From the NCBI GenBank assembly GCA_049697115.1, contig JBAVVD010000029.1, positions 42,900 through 106,899 of the forward strand: DNA of 64,000 nucleotides, read 5' to 3'. Origin of the DNA: JBAVVD01 sp049697115 (GTDB lineage: Bacteria > Acidobacteriota > Aminicenantia > Aminicenantales > UBA4085). A model generated the notes under the pieces. That model was not told the DNA's origin, did not search any database, and saw nothing but the letters and a program-made list of their open reading frames with translations. This document shows positions 41,229 to 50,501 of this stretch, one piece after another. How positions within the stretch are numbered: the first letter of the stretch is position 1; each line of letters starts with the position of its first letter. The position numbers and the translations under genes were made by a program.

Positions 41229-42401
41229 ATGAAAACAAAGAAGATGAGACGTGGATTGATCCTCTCAGGTCTTTTTCTCTCGTTCTTTTTTTCTCCGCTT
41301 TCCGCAACCGCCGCAAAATTGAAAGTGACGGCTGAGCTGGCGAATGTCCGGCTTAAACCTTTCATCGGCAGCATCATCATCCGCCAGATTCCCCAGGGAG
41401 CGATCCTCGAATCCCTCAGAAAAGAAGGAGAATGGTATCTGGTCAAACTCGAGCCGGATGAAGGAGGCAATGCCTCGGGGTATGTTCATGAAAGCCTGGT
41501 CATGGCCGTTGAGCCTCTTTCCCAAACAGAAAGAGTTGAGAGACCCAGAGAAATCCCCCCCAGAGAAGAGAGACAAAAACCCGCCCCCCCGGAGGAATCT
41601 CAACCATCCACCCTTCCCAAGATGCTCCCTGAGAATACACATTCCATCACTCTATTCGGCGGAGGGAATTATGCGGCTGGAGGAGACCTGAACAAAGGGG
41701 CCGAGGGCATGGCCAATTACTACAGCGAGGACCTCCGGATTAAAGGAGTGGGAGCCGTTTCCCCTCTCCATCTCACTTGCCTCTTTGGAGCGGAATTCTC
41801 TTTCCCCCTCGCCTCCCGGCTGCTCCTGGGCATCGGGGCCGAGTTCATTCAGGGTCAAAAAGAAAGTTCTGTCAAATACCCGACCGAAATCCTCACCTAC
41901 AACTTCACCGCGCGTCCCGAAATTCAGGCTCTTCCCATCAAAGTCAATCTCTCGTATTACCCTCTTCGCTATCTTTATTTCAAGCTGGGAGTGGCTTATT
42001 ATCTGGCCAAATGCACATACTTTTATCGCTTTGAATATAATTCCAATTGGCTGGAATGGCAGGGAACAGCAAGGGCTAGAAACTTCGGGTTTCAAGGAGC
42101 CATTGGATTCGAATGGCCCTTTGCCTCCCGATATGCCCTCCTCATCGAGCTCTCAAGCCAATATGCACTGATCAAGGGATTCAGAGGAGAAGGAACTTTC
42201 CAGGATCCGATCTCCACCATAACCGAAGAAGGAGAACTTTACATTTACCAGGGAAAGACCTCCGCTGGGAGTCAAAAATCCTATCCCTTTCTTTTAATCC
42301 GCTCGAGAATTCCCTGGGAAGGATATGTGGAGAATCCACGCGCTGCGGAGATCAGCTTGTCCGGTATGGCCCTCAAAGCCGGAATAAAAATAATGTTTTA
42401 A
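41229..42401 (+). CDS. Secreted SH3b-domain plus outer-membrane barrel protein
   Basis: 390 residues. A signal peptide (GLILSGLFLSFFFSPLSATA) is followed by a bacterial SH3-like domain (about 28-90; ELANVRLKPFIGSIIIRQIP, WYLVKL, GYVHESLV). A proline/charge-rich linker then leads into a C-terminal beta-barrel-like region (about 140-390). SH3b domains often bind cell-wall peptides, so it may tether the outer membrane to the wall. ATG 41229 begins the signal peptide and lies just after a consensus promoter. It converges with the next gene, overlapping 4 bases at the stops. Confidence 0.75.
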   Translation: MKTKKMRRGLILSGLFLSFFFSPLSATAAKLKVTAELANVRLKPFIGSIIIRQIPQGAILESLRKEGEWYLVKLEPDEGGNASGYVHESLVMAVEPLSQTERVERPREIPPREERQKPAPPEESQPSTLPKMLPENTHSITLFGGGNYAAGGDLNKGAEGMANYYSEDLRIKGVGAVSPLHLTCLFGAEFSFPLASRLLLGIGAEFIQGQKESSVKYPTEILTYNFTARPEIQALPIKVNLSYYPLRYLYFKLGVAYYLAKCTYFYRFEYNSNWLEWQGTARARNFGFQGAIGFEWPFASRYALLIELSSQYALIKGFRGEGTFQDPISTITEEGELYIYQGKTSAGSQKSYPFLLIRSRIPWEGYVENPRAAEISLSGMALKAGIKIMF

Positions 42402-43177
42402 CACAGCAAGGCCTGCTCCGAATTTGTGGGGCGGAGGATTTCATCCTTTTTCAGCAGGACCACCTGATACGCATGGATTCCCCGGATCAAGGGAAAGGTC
42501 TTCCGGACCCGGAAGCCGGCGTTCTCAGCCTCTCCGTGAAACTGACGCAATGAGATCATCTTGATCTGTGTTTTACTTTTCTTGATCAGTCGCCGGAATT
42601 TTCTCTGAAGAAAATGGAGCGCATTCATCCGGTAGAACGATAGAACCACCCATCCGGAAGAGATCCGGCAGAATTCCTTGATAACCGCCTCCCGCTCCCA
42701 AACTTCATGAAGATGATGAAAAAAGCGAATGGAAAAAATTCTCTCAAATATTCCGTTCTTAAAAGGCAATCCCTGTTTGGCATCAGCCACTACGCCAAAG
42801 GACTCAGGGACATCTTCCGTTTTTTCTCTGGTTCGTTTGACCATATCGAAGGACAAATCACTGCTCACCAGGCGCATTCCCTCCTTCTGAAACACGCTTG
42901 AAAATCGGCCGTATCCGGAGGGCAGGTCGAGGACAAACAGGCGGGATTTTGAAAGCGTCCCGCGGCCGGACGCGCCATCTTCCCTCTGGATGACCTTGAG
43001 GACCTTCCCGAGGATTCGTGCCTCTCTCCAATGAACGATTTTCTGGTCGATCCCCCGGTATCGCCTCCGCTCGTAATCTTCCACTTCCGCTCTTTGAAAC
43101 GGCGCGGCTGAGGGAAAAGTCAAGCTTCTGTCCGGATCTCGTGAAGCATTGGAATTTTTATTATTTAAAGAATACAT
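42398..43177 (-). CDS. Class I SAM-dependent methyltransferase
   Basis: About 259 residues. SAM-binding motif VLDLPSGYGRFSSVFQKEGM, then SSDLSFDMVKR, DAKQGLPFKNGIFERIFSIR and FFHHLHEVWE. Ubiquinone/menaquinone-methyltransferase-like fold; the substrate is probably a sugar or lipid of the polysaccharide locus. The start at 43177 was chosen for GGGAGG seven bases upstream and overlaps the preceding gene by 17 bases. Last gene of a coupled four-gene cassette. Confidence 0.83.
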   Translation of the reverse strand: MYSLNNKNSNASRDPDRSLTFPSAAPFQRAEVEDYERRRYRGIDQKIVHWREARILGKVLKVIQREDGASGRGTLSKSRLFVLDLPSGYGRFSSVFQKEGMRLVSSDLSFDMVKRTREKTEDVPESFGVVADAKQGLPFKNGIFERIFSIRFFHHLHEVWEREAVIKEFCRISSGWVVLSFYRMNALHFLQRKFRRLIKKSKTQIKMISLRQFHGEAENAGFRVRKTFPLIRGIHAYQVVLLKKDEILRPTNSEQALLC

Positions 43178-44435
43178 ACTTGGGCCTCCCTTCCATCTTG
43201 ACGCGGTCTGGACCCAAAGGAATTTCCTGACCGTCCCTGTCCACAATCCGGTCGACCTCTCTAGAAAATTCGTGCGGAACCGGCGCGCCCTTTGTCCAAC
43301 AGACAGCGAAATCGCTTTCTCCCTTCCGGAAGAGAAAGACTTCTGCCTGAGTATCCTTTATTTTTTGGATAAAAATGCTCCCCTCCAGAATCCGGACCAT
43401 TGTCTGAAAGGCAAAAAAACTGGGCCGCTTCCTCCAGGGAGTCTCCCGGCTGTCGATCAGCCCGTAGCCGGGGGCCACAAGCTGCCACCAGTACACCCTC
43501 TCAATCAATCCGCTGGCCAGACAGATAATGTAATAGCGGACCAGATAGTTCGCCTGCTCGTCTTCTGTGACATTGGGTCTCCCCGAAGCCGGAGAGTACT
43601 TTCCGGTTCCCTGGAGGGGCCAGTTGACTTCCGTGATCCAGCAGTCCGTGGGTTCTTTGACGGAGCTGTCCGCCACCGCCTTCAACAGCGCAACCTTCAT
43701 GGCCGTTGTCCAGCCGGCCTGGGCATTTTCAGGAGCGCCCGTCCTGTCCACATAGAGGAGAGAGCTGATCTTGTCAAAAGGAATAGCACGCAGCACGGGC
43801 GGATAGAGATGAAATTCAAAATCTATCACCGCCGGTCCAATGAGCTTCACGTTGTATTTATCCCGGAGTGAAAGCGCTGAGCGGGCCAGATGCAAATACT
43901 CTGTTAAGTCCCAGACGCCCCATTTTGTCCTGTTCCAGGCGTGCCCGATTTCATAAAAGGAACAGAGCGGATGCAAGCGGGAGAAGACATCTTCTAAAAA
44001 ACTATGCCACGCGGAAATCCGGAAGACATCCTCTCTCCGCTGGAGAATGGCCACGGTCAGAGCAAACCCTTGCCTCCGGAGAAGACCGAGGAAGTTCTCA
44101 TAGAAGTCAAGCCGCGGCCTCTCCCAGGAAGGAATTCGGACCAGGGTCTCGGTGACTCCTGTCTCCTTTAATCTTTGAAGAATTTCTTCGATCCTTTCGG
44201 CCGCCGGAGAAACAGAGACAGCAAAACAGCTTCTGCAGATGGGGATCGGATTCCTATACATGGCTTTCCGGTACCGGCGGTAGAGTCTCAAGGAAGGGAG
44301 GGCGCGGGAAAGGTTGGAAGCCAGAAGCGCAAGATAGGTCTCTCCACACCTCAAATGGTGGCGGAGCCTCTCTGACCGCGGAGCCACATTGTGCGGCTGA
44401 TCCGCAAACTCATTCCATTCAAAGTCAAAGCCCAT
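43161..44435 (-). CDS. Glycoside-hydrolase-like TIM-barrel protein
   Basis: 424 residues with a (beta/alpha)8 glycosidase look: GFDFEWNEF, FYEIGHAWNRTKWG, VKLIGPAVIDFEFHL, CWITEVNWPLQGTG, VYWWQLVAPGYGLID. The segments EIGHAWN and WITEVNW are placed like the acid/base and nucleophile glutamates of clan GH-A (GH39/GH5-like). No signal peptide is seen, so it may act in the cytoplasm on a lipid-linked sugar, or not be catalytic. Its ATG overlaps the kinase stop as TGATG, which fixes the start at 44435. Confidence 0.72.
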   Translation of the reverse strand: MGFDFEWNEFADQPHNVAPRSERLRHHLRCGETYLALLASNLSRALPSLRLYRRYRKAMYRNPIPICRSCFAVSVSPAAERIEEILQRLKETGVTETLVRIPSWERPRLDFYENFLGLLRRQGFALTVAILQRREDVFRISAWHSFLEDVFSRLHPLCSFYEIGHAWNRTKWGVWDLTEYLHLARSALSLRDKYNVKLIGPAVIDFEFHLYPPVLRAIPFDKISSLLYVDRTGAPENAQAGWTTAMKVALLKAVADSSVKEPTDCWITEVNWPLQGTGKYSPASGRPNVTEDEQANYLVRYYIICLASGLIERVYWWQLVAPGYGLIDSRETPWRKRPSFFAFQTMVRILEGSIFIQKIKDTQAEVFLFRKGESDFAVCWTKGAPVPHEFSREVDRIVDRDGQEIPLGPDRVKMEGRPKYVFFK

Positions 44436-45262
44436 CACTGAATCCTCAATTGGCGGGCCCATTTCCTGAGCCGCAGTTTCTTTTTGAGCTTCACGAGGCC
44501 GGCATAAAAACTTTTGTTTATTCTATACCAGACGAAAAATTTTATCGGAACATCTTCAAGTTTCAGGTATTGCGCCAAGAAATAGAGCTGGTCGTCCGGG
44601 GGAACTCCCAGGCGGACAAGGTTCTTAATTCCTCCCAGGACTCCAATTTTTTTCCGGAGGCGGATCCGGTTGGTATCGAGAAAGTAAAATTGAAATTTCC
44701 CGGCGGCTTCTCTTTTAACCAGAATATTTCCGTCTGAAAGGTCTCTGTGAAAAATCCCCCTCTCATGACAGAAAGAAAGGCAATGGGCCAGAGCGCTTAA
44801 CAGCCGCTGGAGATCATCTTTGGAGAGCTCTCTGAACAAAAAACGGACCTCCCGGCAGGTGGATATTTTTTCAGCAATGAAAAAGTTTTCTTCCAAACAT
44901 CCTCTTTTTTTCCGCTCCAGATAAGCCAGAGGAAGAGGCGTACCGATTCCTCTGTTGACCAGGGCCCAGGCCCCCTGCCAGGCCTTGAACGCTTTTGAAG
45001 GAAAGAGAAGGTTTTTCCATTTGGCCAGGCCTCGAGAACGAAACTCTTTAATGATGACGTCTTCTCGTTCTTGCCCGCGGAGAGAAAGGCTCACCGCTCC
45101 CACTCTGTTTCGGCTTTCTAACAATATCTCCGACTGGGGGCTGTCCAGAAGGCAACGGCAATCCGATATCGCTTCGAGAAAATCGGGCGTATCGCAATTC
45201 GCATGAACCCTTCCCTTGAAATGGGGAAGCCGGAGGATATGTCCGTTAATTGTCTCTGTCAT
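44435..45262 (-). CDS. Lipopolysaccharide kinase (WaaP/KdkA/InaA)-like protein
   Basis: 275 residues with a eukaryote-like kinase core: HERGIFHRDLSDGNILVK (catalytic loop with HRD) followed by FYFLDTNRIRL, where the metal-binding DFG-like Asp is in LDTNR. Similar proteins phosphorylate heptose or Kdo in the LPS core. Its start overlaps the upstream glycosyltransferase stop as ATGA and its stop overlaps the next start as TGATG. Confidence 0.85.
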   Translation of the reverse strand: MTETINGHILRLPHFKGRVHANCDTPDFLEAISDCRCLLDSPQSEILLESRNRVGAVSLSLRGQEREDVIIKEFRSRGLAKWKNLLFPSKAFKAWQGAWALVNRGIGTPLPLAYLERKKRGCLEENFFIAEKISTCREVRFLFRELSKDDLQRLLSALAHCLSFCHERGIFHRDLSDGNILVKREAAGKFQFYFLDTNRIRLRKKIGVLGGIKNLVRLGVPPDDQLYFLAQYLKLEDVPIKFFVWYRINKSFYAGLVKLKKKLRLRKWARQLRIQ

Positions 45263-46428
45263 CCGACACACGGAAATCGTTTTTTTAAGATATCCAGGAG
45301 ACGGGCGCCTATGGCGCGGGAAGAATATTCTCTGCGGACTAACTGAAAGCCGTTCTGGGCGATCCGCTCCCGCAGCTCCTCATCTTTTTTCAATTCCAGA
45401 ACCGCCCGGGCCAGAGATTCCGGAAGAGGATCATCGCAGAAATAAATATTTTCCCTGTGGGAAAAAAACTCTTCTCCGGCCGCTGTCCTGGCGGTGACCA
45501 CCGTCTTTCTCATTCCCATGGCCTGAAAAATTTTATGGGGAACTACCCGGCCGGCTTTCCTGGTCCTTCCGAAAATTCCCAGACAGATTTGTGCGGGCCC
45601 TATCTCCAGAGGAAGACGTTCCGCAGGCAGCCAGCCTTGAAACTCCACATTGGATAATCCATAGGCCAAAGCCGCGGCCTTCGCCCCGGGAAAGGTCTGC
45701 CCCGAGCCGATCATCCTGAACCGCACTGAGGAATCTCTGTCCTTGAGGATTCTCGCGGCCTCGATAATGGTCTCCACACCATGAAGAGGAAGGAACGATC
45801 CATAGAACAAAATAGTAAAGGGGAGGGAAGCGGAGGATTCCGCGCTCCGAGAGCTGTTCTCATGAAACGGTTTAAAGAGATCCTCATCATATCCCAGAGG
45901 AAGGACTTCCACCTGTTTCGGATCAAGGCCGAACTCCTGGCAGTAATAATCTTTGTGGGCCCGGGTATCGGCAAGAACCAGATCGGCCAGCCTCAAAGAC
46001 CAGAGGTCAATTCGAAAATTCCACCAGGCGGCTAAAGAATGAGGCGGCTTTCTCCGCCAATCCAAGACTTTTGTTTCAAAGCGGGAGGCCAGGGGATCAA
46101 AGATTAGCTTCTTTGAGCCGCAGATGGAAAGGACCTTGGCCAGCGGGACGTCCTTCTGGCAGAATTCGGGGACAATGAGAAAACCCGGTGTCCGCCGACT
46201 CCCAGAGCTTTCGAAATTTGCTCCTCTCTTCTCTGACGAATTGATAGGCTCCCTTTTCCCCCAGATTTTGATCGCATTAACCGTCAGAAGGGGATAGCGA
46301 ATCCAGAATTTGAATTTTCGCAGAACCCGGCATTCCTCAACCTCAACGCCGTTCGCTCTCAGACCCTCCCGGATGACCGCATGGCGCGGATAGGAGGGAT
46401 CATAGGCTCCAAAAAAGCAGACCCGCAT
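45259..46428 (-). CDS. Glycosyltransferase, GT4-like
   Basis: 389 residues with the GT-B fold: the N-terminal domain begins MRVCFFGAYDPSYPRH, and the C-terminal nucleotide-sugar domain has TILFYGSFLPLHGVETIIEA, VRFRMIGSGQTFPGAK, LSNVEFQGWLPAERLP and GIFGRTRKAGRVVPHKIFQA. This is a retaining GT4-type layout. ATG 46428 was chosen because the fold begins there and GGGA precedes it. First gene of the coupled cassette that continues with the kinase, hydrolase-like and methyltransferase genes. Confidence 0.9.
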   Translation of the reverse strand: MRVCFFGAYDPSYPRHAVIREGLRANGVEVEECRVLRKFKFWIRYPLLTVNAIKIWGKREPINSSEKRGANFESSGSRRTPGFLIVPEFCQKDVPLAKVLSICGSKKLIFDPLASRFETKVLDWRRKPPHSLAAWWNFRIDLWSLRLADLVLADTRAHKDYYCQEFGLDPKQVEVLPLGYDEDLFKPFHENSSRSAESSASLPFTILFYGSFLPLHGVETIIEAARILKDRDSSVRFRMIGSGQTFPGAKAAALAYGLSNVEFQGWLPAERLPLEIGPAQICLGIFGRTRKAGRVVPHKIFQAMGMRKTVVTARTAAGEEFFSHRENIYFCDDPLPESLARAVLELKKDEELRERIAQNGFQLVRREYSSRAIGARLLDILKKRFPCVG

Positions 46429-46607
46429 TCTCAAGTCCCTTTCATTTATCTGTCCGCAGTCAGACTCCCTCAGAAAATGGATGAGTTGTAGATTAATCCA
46501 TCGGCTGCCTTTTGTCAAAAAATTTAAGGTCATTGGACTAGGGGTATACAGGACCCAGCTTTATTTCCTGATTCAAAAAATTGGGAGAACTCCTGATCGA
46601 TCGGAGA

Positions 46608-46636
46608 TTGACGGAAATCCAGTTGTGGTATAGAAT
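46608..46636 (+). promoter_or_regulatory. Sigma-70-type promoter for the Trm112-heptosyltransferase genes
   Basis: TTGACG (46608-46613), a 17-base spacer, TAGAAT (46631-46636). It ends 42 bases before the Trm112-like start codon. Confidence 0.55.
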
Positions 46637-46678
46637 CGCTGTACATCGATTCAGAGTGAAGTCATAAGAACAGGAGAA

Positions 46679-46873
46679 ATGAAAATGACGCTGGATCCTC
46701 AACTTCTGGAAATTCTGGCCTGCCCCTTGTGTCAGGAAACCGTGAAACTCACAGCGGATGAGAAGGGCTTGAAGTGCGTGAAATGCCACCGCGTTTATGC
46801 AATAAAAGACGATATCCCCATCATGCTCATCAATGAGGCCACCATTGAACCGGAAAGGGCGACCAGGGATTGA
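46679..46873 (+). CDS. Trm112-like (UPF0434/YcaR) small protein
   Basis: 64 residues. LDPQLLEILACPLCQETVKL and LKCVKCHRVYAIKDDIPIML give the four-cysteine zinc knuckle and the downstream IP(I/V)ML of the Trm112 family. Bacterial members often neighbour LPS genes (lpxK, kdsB) and may aid methyltransferases or act as adaptors. It overlaps the next reading frame by 41 bases. CAGGAGAAATG provides the ribosome site. Confidence 0.92.
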   Translation: MKMTLDPQLLEILACPLCQETVKLTADEKGLKCVKCHRVYAIKDDIPIMLINEATIEPERATRD

Positions 46874-47897
46874 TCCTGCCGCCTTAAAAAAAATCCTCCT
46901 CATCCGTCTGAGGCGCATCGGAGATATTGTCTTGACCACGCCTGCCGTTGCGCTTCTGAAAAATAAATTGCCCGGTTCCTCCCTCGCCTATGTGGTGGAA
47001 GAGCCTTACCAGCGGTTGGTCGAAGGCAATCCCTGCCTGGATCAAATCATCGTCATCGAGAAAAAACAGGCTGCTCGAGACTTCTACAGATTCTTGCGGC
47101 AAATCAGGGCCGAAGGCTACGATGCCGTGATCGATTTTCATGGCGGCCCCAAAGCCTTCTGGATGACCTTCTTTTCCAGAGCCAAGGTGAGAATTGGCTA
47201 CCAGACAAAATACAAAAGCTTTATTTACACTATCCGTATTCCTCGGCGCCGTTCAGAGGGTCCCATGCACAGCGTGGAGAACCACATCAATCTGGTTAGA
47301 GCTCTGGGACTCAACGGCCATGAAGACCCGCCCGCCTCGCTTTTCCTCCCTCATCCCCGGCGTGAAGAGACCGATCGGATAAACAATTTTCTGGAAAGAA
47401 AAAATCTTTCAGAGTCCAGGACTGTCATCCTCCATGTGGGTGCCGGAAATAAATTCCGCGATTGGGGCGTGACCAACCTGGTCGAGCTCATCACGCTTCT
47501 GACATCGCTTCCGCAGGTTAAAGTTGTTCTCATCGGTTCTGAAGAAGACAAAAAAGCGGAAGAGGAAATAGTCAAAAAATGCAGCCCGCCTCCCCTTTCA
47601 CTCGTCGGCGAGCTGAATTTAATGGAATTGAAACAATTGATATCCCGGGCGGCTCTCTTTGTCGGGCCTGACAGCGGCCCGATGCATATTGCCGCGTCCA
47701 CTTCTACTCCGATCGTGGCGTATTTCGGCCCGACTCTTCCCGCCCATTTTGCTCCCTGGCAGGCCAAAGCCATCCTCCTTGAAAAAGACATTCCCTGCCG
47801 GCCCTGCAGGCAGAGGAAATGCCCGTCTGAAGATTTCAGGTGTCTGCGGACGATTCGGGCTGAGGATGTATTCAATGCCTGCCGTCAATTCCTATGA
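46833..47897 (+). CDS. Lipopolysaccharide heptosyltransferase-like GT9 protein
   Basis: 354 residues, GT9/WaaF fold: ILLIRLRRIGDIVLTTPAV at the N-terminus, IDFHGGPKAFWMTFFS, VILHVGAGNKFRDWG, and the C-terminal FVGPDSGPMHIAASTSTPIV donor-site motif. It probably adds heptose to the lipid A-core. Three short LPS-type substrate features support this but specificity is not proven. The start at 46833 overlaps the Trm112 gene. A later non-ATG start cannot be excluded, since the recognisable fold begins near residue 20. Confidence 0.88.
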   Translation: MRPPLNRKGRPGIDPAALKKILLIRLRRIGDIVLTTPAVALLKNKLPGSSLAYVVEEPYQRLVEGNPCLDQIIVIEKKQAARDFYRFLRQIRAEGYDAVIDFHGGPKAFWMTFFSRAKVRIGYQTKYKSFIYTIRIPRRRSEGPMHSVENHINLVRALGLNGHEDPPASLFLPHPRREETDRINNFLERKNLSESRTVILHVGAGNKFRDWGVTNLVELITLLTSLPQVKVVLIGSEEDKKAEEEIVKKCSPPPLSLVGELNLMELKQLISRAALFVGPDSGPMHIAASTSTPIVAYFGPTLPAHFAPWQAKAILLEKDIPCRPCRQRKCPSEDFRCLRTIRAEDVFNACRQFL

Positions 47898-47925
47898 GAG
47901 GAGTCCAATTGGGGAGGATTTTCCA

Positions 47926-48072
47926 ATGGCGAATCAGAATGAATACCATGCTATAATAGTCCTCTTCAACCGAGTACGAAATGCCGGAGCCAGTCAAAAA
48001 GGAATGCGCATCAAGAACTCTATTTACATCCCTGGAACTGCCCGCAATCCGCTCTGTCTCGGATATCCTTAG
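47926..48072 (+). CDS. Possible small protein of 48 residues
   Basis: A 48-codon frame starting ATG 47926 is preceded by a good GGGGAGGA (47911-47918) at normal spacing, right after the heptosyltransferase gene. The product (MANQNEYHAIIVLFNRVRN start, mostly polar) has no recognised family. Only the ribosome site supports it, so it may be chance. A TATAAT-like sequence (47952-47957) inside it could instead be part of the promoter of the next gene. Confidence 0.25.
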   Translation: MANQNEYHAIIVLFNRVRNAGASQKGMRIKNSIYIPGTARNPLCLGYP

Positions 48073-48126
48073 AGGGGCGGACTTACGGATCATGAAACAG
48101 ACCGATTCTCAGAAAAGAGAGTTCCT

Positions 48127-49323
48127 ATGATTCTGATCAACCGGATCAAAGGTCAAGGAATCTGGAACCGTTTGACTCTTCTTTTTCTCACGATTGCTCT
48201 TCTGTTCTCATTTATTTCCATAAGCCTGGTTCAGGGATTTCTCACTCTATCCCTTATCTCTGGGATCATCACACTGATCCGGAAAGAGCGGAAGCTTTCC
48301 TTCCCTTCTTATTTTTTGCCGCTTCTTGCGTACGCCCTCCTCTCCCTCATATCTTCCGCATTTTCCGTCAATCCGGAAATGAGCTTTAAAGATTCCAAGG
48401 AACTGCTGCTCATTCTCATTGTGCCTCTTGTCTATACAGGGCTCTCCAAAAAAGAGGACTTCTCTCTCACAAACTTCGCCCTCTTGGCATCCGCTTCGGC
48501 AAGCATTCTCTACTCCTTCTTTGACTTCTTCTTCATGGCTGATCCAGGCGAAAGAATCAAAGGATTCATGGGACACTATATGACTCAGGCCGGACTGTTG
48601 ATCCTCTTTGGCGCTCTGGCTCTGAGCTTGACTTTATTCTCCCGCAACAAATGGAAATATTTATGGGGCATCGGATTTGTCTTCGGTTCTCTGGCTTTGG
48701 CCCTGACTCTCACACGGAGCGCCTGGATCGGACTGGGGGCTGCTCTCTTCGTGATTGGACTCCTCTGGAAGCCAAAATCACTGATCCTTGTTCCCATCCT
48801 CGCCGGTCTTGTTTTTCTGGTCAGCCCTCAAACCATCAAGCAGAGGGTCCGGAGCATTTTCAGCTTAACGGGCTATTCAAACCAGGAACGGATCGAATAT
48901 TTAAAGGCGGGAATTGGAATCATCAAGGATTTTCCTCTCTTCGGGACTGGTCCTGATACTGTGGACATGGTCTTTCAAAATCCGAAGTACGGCCTTTCTG
49001 AAAGCGCCAAGCGCAATGTCCATCTCCACAATAATTTCATCCAGATTGCAGCGGAAAGAGGTCTCCCGACCTTTTTCGTTTGGGCCGCTTTTCTCATCTG
49101 GTTGGGGATCCGGCTTCTCCGGATCCTCAAAAACAAGGACCCCGTCCTTTATTCTCTGACAGCCGGAGCCCTGGCCGGACTGGCCGCCCTTGTCACGGCC
49201 GGTTTTTTTGAATACAACTTTGGAGACTCGGAAATAACAACCCTCTTCCTGTATCTGACGGCCCTCCCCTTTGCGCTCCACAGCATTCAAGAAAGAAGTT
49301 CCGGCCCGGGACAACAAAAATGA
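48127..49323 (+). CDS. O-antigen ligase/polymerase family membrane protein
   Basis: 398 residues with about ten to twelve membrane helices and a large loop (about 230-300) containing RSIFSLTGYSNQERIEYLKA and GTGPDTVDMVF, then LHNNFIQIAAERGLPTF. The H-N-x-(F/Y) pattern with the preceding arginine-rich loop is the Wzy_C/WaaL signature. It either polymerises O-units or ligates them to lipid A-core. It overlaps the PHP gene by 4 bases. Confidence 0.88.
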   Translation: MILINRIKGQGIWNRLTLLFLTIALLFSFISISLVQGFLTLSLISGIITLIRKERKLSFPSYFLPLLAYALLSLISSAFSVNPEMSFKDSKELLLILIVPLVYTGLSKKEDFSLTNFALLASASASILYSFFDFFFMADPGERIKGFMGHYMTQAGLLILFGALALSLTLFSRNKWKYLWGIGFVFGSLALALTLTRSAWIGLGAALFVIGLLWKPKSLILVPILAGLVFLVSPQTIKQRVRSIFSLTGYSNQERIEYLKAGIGIIKDFPLFGTGPDTVDMVFQNPKYGLSESAKRNVHLHNNFIQIAAERGLPTFFVWAAFLIWLGIRLLRILKNKDPVLYSLTAGALAGLAALVTAGFFEYNFGDSEITTLFLYLTALPFALHSIQERSSGPGQQK

Positions 49324-50501
49324 AGAAGAAAAGAATTCTCACCGTATTGGCTCTGTTGTTCCTGGTTTATGCGGCTTGGCTGGGGTGGGGCGTTCTTCAC
49401 TTCAAGAAGTACACATCTGCGCCTCTTCCGTCATTCTCTTCCGAGCCTTCCGTCCCCACAGAGGAATTCTCCAGCCCCCCAACGTCTTTTGAAATCGAAG
49501 CCGTTTACCATATTCACTCCCGTTATTCGGACGGAAGGAGTTCAGTGGAAAAAATTGCCAAACTCGCCTCCCGCAGCTCCCTGGATTGCCTCATCCTCAC
49601 GGATCATGGAAATCCCAACTCCAAGTCCATCGCCTCGGCCGGATGGAAATATGGCGTGCTTGTGTGCGCCGGCTCTGAACTCTCTGTCAGCCGCGGACAT
49701 CTCGTTGGCCTGGGATTCAGCCTCCCCCGGATACCATTCTCTCAGAATACGGAAATCGCGGTTCGAGAGATAGGAGCTCTGGGGGGATTCACCATAATCG
49801 CCCATCCGTACTCAAAAACCCGATGGTCATGGGGGGGGTTCATCGAATACTCCGGAATTGAGCTGATTAACGCTGACAGTGATCTCAAGACCAATTTCCT
49901 GGCTTCCCTTATTTATTTGCCGGCCCTCCTCATCAGGCCTGAATACGCCCTTCTCAAAATGCTCGATGAACCCAGTCAGAGCGTTCGAAAATGGGATGAA
50001 CTCGCCAGACGCCATCCCCTCTACGGCTATTTCAGCGCCGACGCCCATTTTCTTTACCGCTCTCTCTTCTCCCTCTTCCGCCTTCACATTCTGCTTCCGG
50101 CACCTCTCGCGCAGGAATTTGAGGCCGCCCGCCGGCAGGTCTTAGACGCCCTTCGCTGTGGGAATTTCTACAACTCCATTGAAGCCGCCGCCGAAGCCGC
50201 TGGATTTCAATTCTGGGCAGAAAAAGCCCGTCATGCTTCACGGATGGGAAGTTCTCTTTCGATTGACTCTTCCTCTCCGGCTGTGCTCCAGATGGTTACT
50301 CCCTTCTCTTTTGCCAAAGAAACCAGGCTCATTCATAACGGAAATATAATTTTCAGCACGGATAAAGAGCGCAGCCGGTTTGCGGTCCGGGCACCGGGCG
50401 TGTACCGCGTCGAAGTCTATCTTAAGGAAAATTCTCCTCTGGGAAAAAATATTCCCTGGATTGTCTCCAATCCCATTTTCATTGGAAAGGAAAAGGAATG
50501 A
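49320..50501 (+). CDS. Membrane-anchored PHP-domain metal-dependent phosphoesterase-like protein
   Basis: 393 residues: one N-terminal membrane helix (ILTVLALLFLVYAAWLGWG), then a PHP domain with YHIHSRYSDGRSSVEKIA, DCLILTDHGN, IAHPYSK and FSADAHFLY. These supply the HxH, DH, H and DxH metal ligands. PHP proteins hydrolyse phosphoesters; one next to O-antigen genes may be a tyrosine- or lipid-phosphate phosphatase. The C-terminal beta-rich part (about 290-390) is of unknown role. Start and stop both overlap neighbours by 4 bases. Confidence 0.86.
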   Translation: MKKKRILTVLALLFLVYAAWLGWGVLHFKKYTSAPLPSFSSEPSVPTEEFSSPPTSFEIEAVYHIHSRYSDGRSSVEKIAKLASRSSLDCLILTDHGNPNSKSIASAGWKYGVLVCAGSELSVSRGHLVGLGFSLPRIPFSQNTEIAVREIGALGGFTIIAHPYSKTRWSWGGFIEYSGIELINADSDLKTNFLASLIYLPALLIRPEYALLKMLDEPSQSVRKWDELARRHPLYGYFSADAHFLYRSLFSLFRLHILLPAPLAQEFEAARRQVLDALRCGNFYNSIEAAAEAAGFQFWAEKARHASRMGSSLSIDSSSPAVLQMVTPFSFAKETRLIHNGNIIFSTDKERSRFAVRAPGVYRVEVYLKENSPLGKNIPWIVSNPIFIGKEKE

